The notes under the pieces were generated by a model. It saw only the letters and a list, made by a program, of their open reading frames with translations, had not been told where the DNA came from and did not search any database. Shown here in pieces: positions 12,401-22,559 of a stretch of 64,000 bases of DNA (positions are counted from its first letter, which is position 1; every line of letters starts with the position of its first letter). The stretch is from Halichondria panicea. Lineage: Eukaryota > Porifera > Demospongiae > Suberitida > Halichondriidae. Location of the stretch: assembly GCF_963675165.1 (NCBI RefSeq), contig NC_087393.1:2237502-2301501 (forward strand), in the 5' to 3' direction. Both the position numbers and the translations under genes were made by a program.

Positions 12401-15400
12401 TACTATCGTACTATCGTACTACAGAATATTTTGCAAGCATCAAACATTTGTGAACTTTTTGCGATGGTTGATCAATTTGCAACAATAAATCCGCAAAACC
12501 TAAGTTCTTACTAGTAAATACACACGATCCTTGCCAGAACGCAATAGTTAGATCACAAAGGGTCAAATTTTCTGCTGATTTGGCTCATTCGCAAAGGTTT
12601 TTCACCCGCAAAATATTCTATATACAGTATACCGACTTTACTACCACTAACCAGGTCCATTGAAGATTGTGACAGAATCGTTAGTCAGCGGAGCGTCACG
12701 AATGAATTCCAGCTGGGTACCGTTGGTATCCATGACTACTAGCTTGTTGATGGGAGATGGCAATCTTTTTTGGAGCATTGGAGCATTCATTATATTAATG
12801 TATGTGGTTGCATGTTCTCAATAGCAATACTGATCAATAATATTATAGTTATAGCTACATTCATTAATGTTTGATATATGAATGCTTCAGAAATACGTAT
12901 TATTGACCCTTTAGGTTAGATTTTTCACCTGCGTATGACTGCCATGTTCATCATGTCAAGAATAGTGACCACTCTGTTGACGTACGTGATGCCACCATTA
13001 AAAGGAACATTAACCTCATCCACGCTACAGGCCAGGGTTGTGGCATCCTCCAAACTGAGAGTGCTTCTCTTCATTCGCTTAACATACTCCACTTGACGCC
13101 TAACTCTGGCATTCTGGGCATATATACACGATTCACAGTGATATGTTATTGCTATCTCTGGAGCAGCCAACTTACAATAAATTGTCGTGGATTTGAACTT
13201 TGTCCTCCACTGTTACCATCTACAGATATACATAATTATAATAACAAGTGATATTTGAAAAATTGATTAATAGCCTTTTGTACAGAGTCTGATATTCAAT
13301 TAATATATTCATTTAGCTATACATGTACAATGGTCATGGATTCCTCCTTTCTCCTTATAATAATGATTATATGGGACTCATATAATGAAGGATGTTAGTG
13401 TATGCAAGTTTCACTCGGTATAATAACTCTTCACTTACTGCCAGTCATTGCTAGTAAGTCAGTGCTCACACACACCACAGTGGCCTCGAACCCAGGAAAC
13501 CTTCCCCTGTCACTGGTCCTCAGGATTACCTCAATAGTACCTGCAGTTAAAGTGCATTCTTATATAGTGAGCAAAGAATCAAGCATACATACGCATGATG
13601 AAGAGTACGTGTATATACAGTGTCACATCGTACATCAGTGTGAAAGGACCATTAAATTACTGCTATACTAAGCTAGACATACATCATTTTCATGCACATG
13701 GGATCGATGTACGTACTACATTGAATGAATGTCATGCACTGGAAAATGTTAGTGGGGAGATTCTTGAACCTGCATGCATGCAGTGTATATCATTACAGCG
13801 TGATTTTAATTGAGGTGCATGCACGCCTACCAGAATCAAGTGAAGATGCTAATTCACTGGGAATGTTGGTACCACAGGTTTCAATAAAGCCGAACCCTCC
13901 TCCACCTCTGCTCACTTGGAGGGAATCGGTACACCTATATATAAGTTATACAAAATAAAAGCCATGCATTTTCACACTATAATAGTTGCTAGAAGTATAT
14001 ATATGCCACGCATGTGTTACAGTAGTATAGTGGATTCTTTCTGTAGCTTACAGTTATCAGATGATCTATTTCATAACTCGAATGCATGTCTGCAGACATA
14101 ACATGCAAGTCATGCATAATGCTATAATTATACAGAAATAGATACCACTCCATCAGTAACCTGCAACAAAAGATTAATATGTCCAATTAAATTGTATACC
14201 TTTATAGTATATACATTTTCTTGAATCATGTACAGGCTATAGCTGTTTTGGTGCATGAAACTGAAGGTGCCACACATGACTACATTTATATACTATAGTT
14301 GATATGTATATACTGTCGGATATCATAAGGTTATTGAATCAAGAGTGGCATGCCATACCATATTCATGTTTGGAGAGCACTATAGAAAATGACTAACCTA
14401 TAAAATTAAAATTAGTTGACTCTTGTTAATCCGGTCACCCTTGGGACAGTGCAACTTGGCTGGAATACCGAGGTGGCCACATTTCAGAAAATAGCCGCGG
14501 TTAAAAAAACGACTCTACATCGCTAATTTTGTCTCTAGGATAATGAATCATTATGCTCTCTAATCCCAATTTTATACCCAAAACGTCATTTCCGGTCGTA
14601 ATCAACCCTAGTTTGGGGCAGCCAAAACTGGCCGATATACGAAATAACGAGTGGCCGCATTTCAGGGCGAGTTTTGTGCAGTATATAAACATCTAGACTA
14701 TATAGCGAGCAATCTGTGCCAAATCAAATGGCCGGTATAATTATCGAGATGACCGTACTTTAGAGAGCCGGAATAGCAAGAGTTGTATATATTTATAGTT
14801 TACTGCATGCAGACACACCTTGGCTGAGGGAAATTACGATCCTCACATATCGGCTCCTCAATTTCCAGAGATGTGAGATTGAAGAAAGCAAAATGATTAT
14901 CCGGACACTGCACTCTATACTTCATTAGTAACTGGTTGCCATAACTGCAAAAATATCATCTCAACAAATAATTAATAGCTATTATACGACATGCAGTTGA
15001 ATTAGGATTCCGACTCCATAATTCAATGAGCGTAATTTATTATCTCTTCACAATCAAGGGGCACAATAGAACAATTTGCATGTGCATGCATCCACGTCAC
15101 ATTATAAGTATTATTGTTCATGTATGATGAGCTCTGTCCAGTGTATAGAGATACATTATTGTAGTACCTCAATACATACTTGCTCTGTCTATAGTACATA
15201 TTAATTAAAATGTACACACTTTATTGGGTTGGCCAATGACCTCCCTGGTGAGAAGAGGTAGTAAACGCGCGGATCTCCTCCTATTGTATCGAGCGGCCGC
15301 ACGATGTCATCTCTGCTTCGAATCACGCAAGTTCTGGAGTTTCGATTCCCACGTATTCTTGTGGTATAGATAGCATACTGACTGGAGGGATAAACATGAG

Positions 15401-16082
15401 CTTAAATACAGTCAGTATATATACTGTAATGATCGATTGCTATAATATTATAGCTTAATTAATACGTTCCTTCAGAAAATCTAACTAAACTCGACCACTA
15501 AAGTATACTGTCTTCCCTATCAAATCAACAGCAATTCAACATACTTTGGTTGTGGAACATTTGTGCGGGCTGTATTCACAATTGTACAATTAATGACATC
15601 CAGTCTGTTCAAAAGGCAGCCACGTGGTCTTCCAAACCGGGGCTGTGAGGAAGAGCTGACGAGGGAAATGTATATATTAAAAGTGAACTATTTTAAAAAG
15701 GAGTCGTCCTCAGAATCAATGCATGCATGCATGCACACATTGCACATCATATCTATAATATTCCATGCCATGCAGCCTAGTATAAATAATATACATTACC
15801 CCATGCTATATATATTATATATAGCTTCAAATAAGTCGTGTTTCTTGTTTTGCATAGATGTACACTATAATTGTAATATCAATATTAAAATGCGCCCATT
15901 TTTAGAAGAAGTACGGCATGCAGGTATACATAAATTAAACCCTCCCTGTACTGACCAAAGTAAGAAGTAAAGTAAGAGTAAAGAACATAACCACAATCCA
16001 GTATGCATGCAAGGATGCAATATATACAGTACCTTGAAATCAAGCATACAAACATCAAGAAAAATGCAACGATGACAGTCAT
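2178..16082 (-). CDS. Paralogue B: secreted CUB-like/Calx-beta/CCP protein, 5' part, 24 exons seen
   Basis: Multi-exon gene read on the minus strand. It starts at an ATG at 16082 that opens a signal peptide (MTVIVAFFLMFVCLIS). Exons: 16033-16082, 15545-15655, 15220-15381, 14819-14944, 13831-13934, 13439-13540, 13176-13219, 12929-13113, 12652-12764, 11841-11920, 11399-11660, 9914-10013, 8276-8316, 7926-8069, 7604-7816, 6524-6676, 6069-6278, 5632-5811, 5095-5310, 4699-4911, 3589-3798, 3201-3407, 2797-3003, 2178-2387. Phases agree throughout and I saw no frameshift, giving about 1214 codons. Domains in order: CUB-like region, novel region, three Calx-beta domains (two exons each), five CCP domains. 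The first 20 exons match gene A one for one, with equal lengths except one extra GAG codon in exon 17. No stop or 3' end is visible. The gene either continues left of the window or is truncated. Extracellular adhesion or recognition is inferred from domain content only. Confidence 0.85.
2578..2780. mobile_element. MITE-like element, TATAGCGGG family
   Basis: Terminal inverted repeats: GTATAGCGGGTAATTTTCG on the left and, in complement, the ACACGCTATACGG end on the right. Inserted in the intron between two duplicated CCP exons of paralogue B. Related elements lie at 3957, 11968, 38716, 53700, 56040 and 61680. Confidence 0.7.
3957..4185. mobile_element. MITE-like element, TATAGCGGG family
   Basis: Starts ACCGTATAGCGGGAAATTTT and ends with the complementary GAAATTTCCCGCTGTTTTACG-like sequence. 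It lies in a paralogue B intron and is more degraded than the copy at 11968. Confidence 0.65.
4371..4515. repeat. CpG-dense island of alternating CG motifs in an intron
   Basis: An unusually CG-rich patch in an otherwise AT-rich intron. It has repeated AAGCGCGCG-type words, near-direct repeats around TTAATTCTAAG/CTTAATTCTAAAC and a run of alternating CG. No coding signal. It may be part of a degraded mobile element or a regulatory CpG cluster; I cannot tell which. Confidence 0.4.
6838..7551. mobile_element. 714-bp TIR element flanked by TA
   Basis: Ends are complementary: CCGTATA then TTCTAATTTATCGGACA on the left, and TGTCCGATAAATTAGAATACGG on the right. The similarity continues inward with diverged TTAATTAT-CCGGACA blocks on both sides. 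TA flanks both ends, consistent with a Tc1/mariner-type non-autonomous element. No transposase frame is visible. It sits in the intron between the second exon of Calx-beta 1 and the first exon of Calx-beta 2 in paralogue B. The matching gene A intron (41407-41486) is only 80 bp. Confidence 0.75.
8611..9443. mobile_element. 833-bp TIR element with TAAAC target duplication
   Basis: Begins CAGGGGCTGATCCAG, ends GATCCGCCCCTG, and is flanked on both sides by TAAAC (8606-8610 and 9444-9448). It resembles the elements at 33053, 55212 and 21871 in its CAG...CTG ends and 5-bp target duplication. Its interior (about 8905-9250) is a direct repeat of the sequence flanking the insertion (8551-8610 plus 9444-9740). 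No coding capacity recognised. Located in the large paralogue B intron 8317-9913. Confidence 0.78.
10080..10276. mobile_element. MITE with CAAGGGC termini
   Basis: Terminal inverted repeats of about 35 bp start CAAGGGCATATAAAAGAAGA on the left, with the complement TCTTCCTTTATAAGCCCTTG on the right. Same family as 44285-44456 and the partial copy at 24869. Its flanks are not a clean duplication here. Confidence 0.75.
10479..10681. repeat. Long palindrome with a 38-bp direct repeat in one arm
   Basis: The outer arms (about 10479-10541 and 10620-10681) are near-perfect complements, beginning with GCCATTGCAGCCTTTTC. The inner part of the left arm is present three times in tandem (starts 10511, 10549, 10587; period 38, core TGTCCATGGAGTGTTGCTAT). 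Transcribed, it would make a long stem with slippable pairing. It lies in the large intron 10014-11398 of paralogue B. Confidence 0.85.
11968..12163. mobile_element. Best-preserved TATAGCGGG MITE (196 bp)
   Basis: About 30 bp of almost perfect terminal inverted repeat: ACCGTATAGCGGGTATATTT on the left and its complement at the right end, then an interior with further GCGAAAA/TTTTCGC words. Non-coding; paralogue B intron. Confidence 0.82.
12423..12632. mobile_element. MITE-like element with GAATATTTTGC ends
   Basis: Left end AGAATATTTTGCAAGCATCA and right end CCCGCAAAATATTCT are complementary. The interior (TCCTTGCCAGAACGCAATA, TTTTTCACCCGCAAAAT) recurs at 58925-59096, in the last intron of the STRA6-like gene. 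Confidence 0.7.
14415..14765. repeat. Dispersed AT-rich repeat, GTTAATCCGGTCACC family
   Basis: Begins near TTGTTAATCCGGTCACC and contains GGGCGAGTTTTGTGCAGTA. The same blocks recur at 56186-56470, and the end sequence recurs inverted at 16655-16775. The ends are roughly complementary (AATCCGGTCA versus GACCG/CCGGAAT words), suggesting a degraded inverted-repeat element. Confidence 0.55.
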
Positions 16083-17154
16083 TGCTGAATTCCAGGACCA
16101 TATAGTTGCACTGACTAACTATATAATTATGATAGCTACACAGATCTATACACTAACTTCAAAAGTTCTTTACATGTAAGATAACAGGATTCTAGTCATA
16201 CATGTCAGGTTACATGCACTGCATCCTGCATGCATGCATGGATATTATAGCTGATCAATAAACAACATAACAACATGGATACAGTGGCATCCATGTGTTG
16301 GTGGTATCCGATGACTATAGGGTTGGTATATAGATTATGCTTGCAAAATTTTGAGCATAATAGGCACATTTTTTGTTGAGAATTATGCCGGCATAGTATA
16401 GGCACCTTTATAACTGGAGCACTAAGTGCAAACCCTCGGCTGGTGATATGATTATAAAGAAACCAGAAGAGTGATATAATGCATGTAGTGATGTATGACT
16501 GAGCTGTCTAGCACAGCAACTCGAGAGCAACCAGACTGGAGGTATGCTGAAACATTCGAGAACAGAGTCTTCAATGTTCAAGGCACTTTACTTTCGTGGA
16601 ATTGCATTTAAAACATTTTGTTGAATATAATTATTTTGCGCTATATATAGTATAGGCTCTGGCTCTTTGAATTAGGCGGATTAATTGCTGTTAAATGCCA
16701 CCTCGCTATTGTGACCAAACTGGCCAAACTGCACTGTCCTTATAGGGTGACCGGATTAACGAGAGTCTATATACTGTATATACTATAATATGCGGTAATT
16801 ATGTCAATGCATGTGAGCTATAATGTTGTGGAACAATTTCCGAATAATTATTTTGTGTTAGCTATATATATACGATTTTTGTATGCATGACACTAATATC
16901 ATAAACTCAAGTTTTCATATGCATGCAGAACAACAATTGAAGTGGCTGATTCGATCATCAAGCTCACCATGCAGGTAACCTTTTCCGGCATGGTCCATAT
17001 AAGAGGTGAATCAGGTGATTACTGCCAAAATGAGCAGTGAAAAGTAGAGGTGCATTTTGCAAAAATAGATGGTTTATAGGAGGTGGGTTTTGAAAAAATA
17101 GGTGATGCTGTTTTTATACAGAGGTGCGGTTTTGGTGATGCAATTTTTTTAGAG
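16083..17154. other. Gene-free DNA upstream of paralogue B
   Basis: This region contains the putative 5' flank of paralogue B, a TGCATGCATGCATG run near 16230, a fragment of the GTTAATCCGGTCACC repeat family at 16655-16775, and an AGGTGCATTT-rich stretch (16995-17154) that leads into the next composite element. No exon or promoter element could be assigned. Confidence 0.5.
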
Positions 17155-18120
17155 AGGTGCATTTGTAGAGGCGCGTTTCAGCCAACTTCACCCTCATCTT
17201 CTTCTTCTTTGTAGCCTCCAATTAATAAAGAGTAGCCCATTGGGCAGACGAAAAAGAATATTGAAATTGAGTATTATAACACGCCGCAAGAGGGTGGAGC
17301 TTTAAACCAATGTGCGTGTGAGAAGGAGATCAGCGCGGGTTTGCCTTAGATCTTTGATGAAGAGCAAGAGCCACTCTTGCGCATGGGCAGCTTTCAGCCA
17401 GACAAAGCCTTGCAGGAGATTGTAGAGGGTGTCATGTAGTGCCCTTTGGTCGTGGGGGAGGTGAACACTGACGCAGGTTGGGGCATCCTGCAGGAGAGCA
17501 TTTCTGCGCGCTGAGAGAGCAGGGCATCTTACTAAAAAGTGTGATGGTGATTCTTCCTCAGTGTTGCATAGTTTACACGATGCATCCCCCAGAGAGATGT
17601 TTCCTCTGTTTCGATATCTAAACCTGGACGTATCCAGCTCCAGCCCGTCACAGCCCACTAGGAGCCTGATTCTGAAATTTGAGGGGCCATGCAGAGAACG
17701 ATCCAGCTGACAGCATGACCATAGCAGCGAAGGGCGACCTAGATGGGCGGGGAGGGATGAGATAGGGAGATGTGTGCATGTGTCTGTTACCTTGACGTAT
17801 TGTGTGACTAGTACAGATTTCTCATCACGTGGTTGGTCACATACTGACATATGATTTACAAAGCTGTTGCAGTACAGCGTGCAGTACGTAGATCTATATA
17901 CTAGCTTGTATTTCAGAAATTACTCTGGTGAGACTGTCCAGCACTTGTTGTGACCATGCATGCATGAACTCATATTTATATACTTGTAAAAAGGACAGCC
18001 GAGACAGCTTTGCAAAATTAGATGTCATGTGACTAAATCACGTGACCATTTGATAGGTGAAGTTGGCTGAAAAACGCTCTCTGAAAAATTCACCTCATCC
18101 GGGGGTTGAAGGAGCTGCCT
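17155..18120. mobile_element. Composite element with GTGAAGTTGGCTGAAA inverted ends
   Basis: The left boundary has TTTCAGCCAACTTCACC and the right boundary (18058-18075) GGTGAAGTTGGCTGAAA, its complement. Between them is a 3' fragment of a non-LTR retrotransposon. The left end carries CTTCTTCTTCTT low complexity. It abuts the remnant of the third family copy beginning at 18206. Confidence 0.55.
17302..17850 (-). pseudogene. 3' fragment of a non-LTR retrotransposon ORF2
   Basis: A 182-codon open frame. Its central part reads like the zinc-knuckle tail that follows the reverse transcriptase in many LINE elements: RYRNRGNISLGDASCKLCNT, then EEESPSHFLVRCPALSARR, i.e. C-x2-C, H and C spaced about as in zf-RVT-type tails. 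The reverse transcriptase core is absent upstream, so this is a 5'-truncated or internal fragment. Identification is by motif recall, not by a search. Confidence 0.6.
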
Positions 18121-18448
18121 TCGGAGAGCCAAATTTGGGTATTTCCAAGCTACCACCCACCCGACCGGAAGGTTGTCCAATTAACGAATATTTGGCCTTA
18201 AACAGTAGCATTGAAAAACGTCGAGGTGGTATTTACAAAACTATAGTCCTCATGCAGGGTCTGGATTAATTAGTTTCAAAAAACTGTTATGATACGCATA
18301 TAATCATATTGTAGATGTCTGGCTATTTGATTCGAGCCCTATATATTCAAGCACAGTACAGCATGCATGACGCGAAAGAAGTACACATTTTTAATCTTAT
18401 AGTGACCTGTAGCATTTCCGTCGACTGTGACCAGACTCACGACCATTT

Positions 18449-18868
18449 GTGACAAGGCCTAGGAAAACAACCCTTATGGAGCAAACTAATAATGTTCAGT
18501 ACACTACAAAGTAAAATATTTAGAGCTATTTTAGGATTTTGGTTTTCTTTCATAAGAAGAAACTTCAATATCTCCTCTAACTTAAAAAAAAATTTTTTGA
18601 TCCGAAAATTTTTTTGTATAGCCGTTACAAGGCAGCCATTGAAATTTTTCATGCTGTTCTTGTATGCGGATAGAACTTGGAACATTAGTTTCTCAAAACG
18701 GTAGGTCAATACTGTCCCCCTTTCACCCGAAAATATTTTGGGGTAGGAAGGTGCAAAGTGAGTGATATTGTAATCAATTTGAAGCTTAAGCACTGCTTTA
18801 TTTAATTAAGCAATAAAATACAATTAATTAGTTTGCTCCATAAGGGTTGTTTTCCTAGGCCCTGTCAC
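18449..18868. mobile_element. 420-bp TIR element inside pseudo-exon 14
   Basis: Long terminal inverted repeats: GTGACAAGGCCTAGGAAAAC on the left, complement GTTTTCCTAGGCCCTGTCAC on the right, continuing about 40 bp inward. ATTT flanks both sides (18445-18448 and 18869-18872), a likely 4-bp target duplication. It interrupts a Calx-beta exon. The interior is AT-rich, with open frames on both strands but no recognised product. Confidence 0.82.
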
Positions 18869-20397
18869 ATTTCTGGATAAAAACCCCTCAGTGGCTATTT
18901 CCAAACACACTATCACATTCCTCACATCCTCTCTTACCAAGTACTCGTCTTGGGTGAATTGAAAGTCAATGGCTGGGGAGGGAAGGGTCTAAATAATATA
19001 TAATACGGTCAGCTATGTATAGTTAACGTCAATTACTGCGGAAGTTTCATGTGATAAATTAATTACAAATGCAGCCACTGTAGATACCGGGAAGCATGCA
19101 TATGATCATAAACTATAAAACACACTCATGCAACTATAGATCACCTTTTGTCAGTGGTATATCTATGTATGTATAATACGTATATATATATATACTCAGA
19201 TAAAGACCCTTACCAACGCTTTCAATAATCTCTTGAATTCTTCTTGGCTATTCCCTGCACGATATACAGAAGCAGACACATGCAGTAGTCATCACATACA
19301 TACATAATTATACACTACATATATATACTTGCCTCTCTGTGCAGTTGAATATTAATTACGTCTATAATAGTGATCAGGACGGGGTTGATTGTCATTTGAT
19401 TCAATACAGCAAGCCCAATATCATTGTTAGTATAGTCTTGTACAACACCCAAAAAAAGTATTAATACAGTTTGTGGCACAGTAGATGCAATACTTAATAC
19501 AGATATAGATCTACTATTGAAGGAAAATTAGCAGGATACGGATACTCACCGCATTGCACAGGCTGTATTATGTTCTCAGTAAAACGTCTTATTCGATAAG
19601 ATCTTTCAGGAGTATGCATGTCTTGCAAACCGGGGATTTCCTGTGGTAATATTATCTCCAGTATCATCGCCCTCTATTCCGAGGCCGTCCAAGTCAATGG
19701 GGGGTGGTTCCAACTCATCGAGGGCCTCACCATTACCCTCAAGTGCCAGCCTCGAATGTGCAGCCAGGAGGATACTAGTGACATCTGCCTCGCGCGTAGC
19801 AGGGATTACAGCCTGTCAGCATGCATGCAAGGTTTGTTAGAAAATGCACTTACATTACAATTATTATGGAAATGCTTATCGATACTGTATTAAGGTACAG
19901 TTCTTGCCAGTACGTAATGGTGGGGTGACAAAGCATTTTGAGACAGTAGTTTCTCAGAGGCAAGTTCAAGTATGATGACTAATAGATGCCATAATTCTTC
20001 ATAGTGAAAGTCAATGTTGAGTAAACACTCATACAATTTGAGTAATGGCCCTCGTTAAAAATTAGATACGCGTTCCGGAAAACAATTAAGCGCCCTTTCT
20101 ACAATGGCTTCTATTTGCCAATATTAGTAACCAGGCAATTATCTGCAGATCAGGTGGCACAATCGTACTATACCGTACTTTACTAGATCTACCACTAACC
20201 AGGTCCGTCGAAGATTGTGACAGAAACGTTAATCAGCGGAGCTTCACGAATGAATTCCAGCTGGGTATACCGTTGGTATCCATGACTACTAGCTTGTTGA
20301 TGGGAGATGGCAACCTTTTTTGGAGCATTGGAGCATTTTTATGTATCTGGTCAATAGCAATACTGATCAATTGCAATAGCTACGTTCATTATGCCTC

Positions 20398-20820
20398 GGT
20401 GCACATGCGCAAGCAAGGTATACGGTATAGACTCTAGTGTATTTGGTGTGTGTGTGAGTGTGTGTGTGTGTGTGTGTGTGTCTAGACTGACACAGCTGGC
20501 CTGCTCAAGGATCAATGAAGTGCAAGTAAGAGTTTCTATAGGCTTCTAGTCATGTTTTCTTGGATTTTAATTCGTGGATTTGCAAAATAATGCTTTTCTC
20601 GAGTTATGCCTACTTGGAATGCCATTGCAGCCTTTTCGGAAGAGCACATAGCAATCATGGTCGATCATTACCACTCTTTGAGTTTGCATGCAGCATGCAA
20701 ATTAAAAAATGTTCGTCATGATTTGTGTATAAAATTAAGCTGTTAGTAGCTTTATCAGTGTTATGTAGCTTTGGAATTTCCACCGAGGCATCAGCACCTG
20801 TGGTGATTTTTATTGTTTGA
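20398..20820. repeat. Block shared with the paralogue B intron at 10.27-11.34 kb
   Basis: Contains CATGCGCAAGC, then CTCAAGGATCAATGAA, GTTTTCTTGGATTTTAATTC and GAGGCATCAGCACC, in the same order as in paralogue B intron 10270-11340. There the block lies between exons 12 and 11; here it lies between the exon 9 and exon 8 remnants. It includes a TG microsatellite at about 20447-20482 and lacks the palindrome and the 10.7-11.1 kb insert. Confidence 0.7.
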
Positions 20821-21097
20821 TATGAATGCTTCTTCAGAAATACGTATTATTGACCATTTAGGTTAGATTTTGCACCTGCATATGACTGCCATGTTCGTCA
20901 TGTCAAGAATAGTGACCACTCTGTTGACGTACGTGATGCCACCATTAAAAGGAACATTAACCTCATCCACGCTGCAGGCCAGGGTTGTGGCATCCTCCAA
21001 ACTGAGAGTGCTTCTCTTCATTCGTTTAACATACTCCACTTGACGCCTAACTCTGGCACTCTGGGCATATATATACACGATTCACAGTGATGTGTTA

Positions 21098-21358
21098 CTA
21101 CTGTTTCCTAGAGAAGGTCATGTAGCAACATTTTTGAACGTTTAACTTCAAGTGATTGTGAGATATCCAATAGCAGAGTGAGTTCACATCATCCTGGAGT
21201 TTTGAGTAGTCAGATTGTGAACTGATTGACCTGTAGAGCGCGATGTCGTCAGCATACATTACTATGCTGCTCGATGACACACAGTTGGCGGCCTTATCAA
21301 TATAGATTAAGAAGAGTAGAGGGCCAAGAATTGACCCCTGAGGGACTCCTGAAATCAC
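21098..21358 (-). pseudogene. Reverse transcriptase fragment of a non-LTR retrotransposon
   Basis: An 86-codon frame with the hallmark motifs of a LINE reverse transcriptase: GVPQGSILGPLLFLIYI, then VMYADD (catalytic YADD), then LNVQKC.YMTF. The rest of the enzyme and the endonuclease are absent, so it is a fragment. It abuts the exon 8 remnant of the third family copy, marking an insertion or breakpoint there. Confidence 0.85.
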
Positions 21359-21441
21359 AGGTAGGAGGCTTGATTCTACACCATCAAGAACAACCAGCTG
21401 GAGCCTTTACGTAACAAGAGCAGAGTGTAACAAGAGAGTCT

Positions 21442-22402
21442 AATATTTACGGTGGCCCTGAGCGCTACTCTAGTTGGTAGTTCGTACTTGATAGTTCAAA
21501 CGTGTATAGTTGGTAGTTCGCAGTTGCTACTTGATAGTTCAAATGCGTAGTTGGTAGTTCGCAGTTGCTACTTGATAGTTCAAATGCGTAGTTGGTAGTT
21601 CGCAGTTGCTACTTGATAGTTCAAACACGTAGTTGGCAGTTGGGAGTTGGTAGTTGGCAGTTGGCAGTTGGCAGTTGGTATAGTTGGGAGTTGGGAGTTG
21701 GGAGTTGATAGTTGGGAGTTGGGAGTTGGGAGTTGGTAGTTGGCAGTTGAGTTGGGAGTTGGCAGTTCGTAACCTTTAAACTTTGCAACGATAATTAGCC
21801 TGCTTTTTATGATACTGGCACCGATATCTAGCTGGCCTAAGACGTCAATATTAATCTTATATGTAGGTAGCAGGGTGTCATACAGGATTTTGAAGTAGAG
21901 GGGGGAAATAAGAAAAGTAACCAGAAAATGTTGCTAAAAAAAAGGTCAACTGTTATTTCAATACCCTTATAGTATGTAAAATTGCCAGCTATGGACCCTC
22001 AGTCAGCAAAAAAGGGGGGGGAAATTGGAGATAGGGGGGGATATCCCCCCTTTCCCCCCCTGTATGACACCCTGGGTAGGGAGATCATTTCAAGTCTAAT
22101 CCTCTACCTATATTCCCAGATCCCAGCAGGGAGGGGGGAATTATAGAAACAGGTTTTGCATGGCACTTTTAGATTCTATTGAGGCTATTTAAAGTTATGG
22201 TTAACAGATTAGAGGCAGTGCAAAGATCTACATGTATATACAACATTTGCTAACTGCAAAGTTTAAAGGTCACGAACTAGCTACTCTACCAACTGCCAAC
22301 TCCCAATTGCGAACTACCAACTGCTAACTACCAACTGCCAACTGCCAACTGCCAACTGCCAACTACCAACTGGAGTAGCACTCAGGGCCACCGTAAATAT
22401 TC
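21442..22402. mobile_element. TIR element with minisatellite arms
   Basis: Outer inverted ends: AATATTTACGGTGGCCCTGA on the left and its complement TCAGGGCCACCGTAAATATT on the right. Immediately inside, the left arm is a minisatellite (several ~41-bp units with GTTGGTAGTTCGCAGTTGCT, then GTTGGCAGTTGGGAG-type 7-bp units). The right arm is the complementary CCAACTGCCAACT array. The core is non-coding and carries a nested element at 21871-22074. A short relative with similar ends may lie at 53091-53240. Confidence 0.8.
21871..22074. mobile_element. Nested 204-bp MITE with GGTAG target duplication
   Basis: Ends CAGGGTGTCATACAGG and CTGTATGACACCCTG are complementary. GGTAG precedes and follows it (21866-21870, 22075-22079). 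The interior has G-runs facing C-runs. It is inserted in the core of the minisatellite-armed element, so it is younger than that element. Confidence 0.82.
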
Positions 22403-22559
22403 AATATTCAGGAGGTACGACACGCGGTTAAGCTCACGTGGCTGGTAGATCTATGTCTTTTTTTTTTGTAGGCCCCAGGTGGGGTAAAAATAATTATTAG
22501 AGAATGGCATGTACAGTGACAAGGGTACACGTAAAATAGTAGATTATTATTGTTAATAT

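Larger units (their letters stand above)
18206..21060 (-). pseudogene. Third family copy: disrupted fragment of the gene A/B region
   Basis: Recognisable remnants, in minus-strand order: exon 8 (20876-21060, intact), exon 9 (20200-20314, 2-bp TA insertion, frameshift), exon 11 (19550-19812, a 4-bp insertion plus a 3-bp insertion and a 6-bp loss), exon 12 (19333-19437, 4-bp insertion, altered acceptor), exon 13 (19214-19254), exon 14 (18407-18972, split by a 420-bp element), and the start of exon 15 (about 18206-18262). Exon 10 is missing. There is no signal peptide exon and no 3' part. The exon 15 remnant is more like gene A than paralogue B (AAAAACGTCGAGG shared with A). Non-functional as a protein gene. 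Confidence 0.88.

Noticed and set aside
15563-15970. 135-codon plus-strand frame
   Set aside because: It overlaps antisense exon 2 of paralogue B and then runs through an AT-rich intron; explained by the minus-strand gene.
18437-18793. Overlapping frames on both strands inside pseudo-exon 14
   Set aside because: They belong to the AT-rich interior of a 420-bp inverted-repeat element and show no known protein motif.
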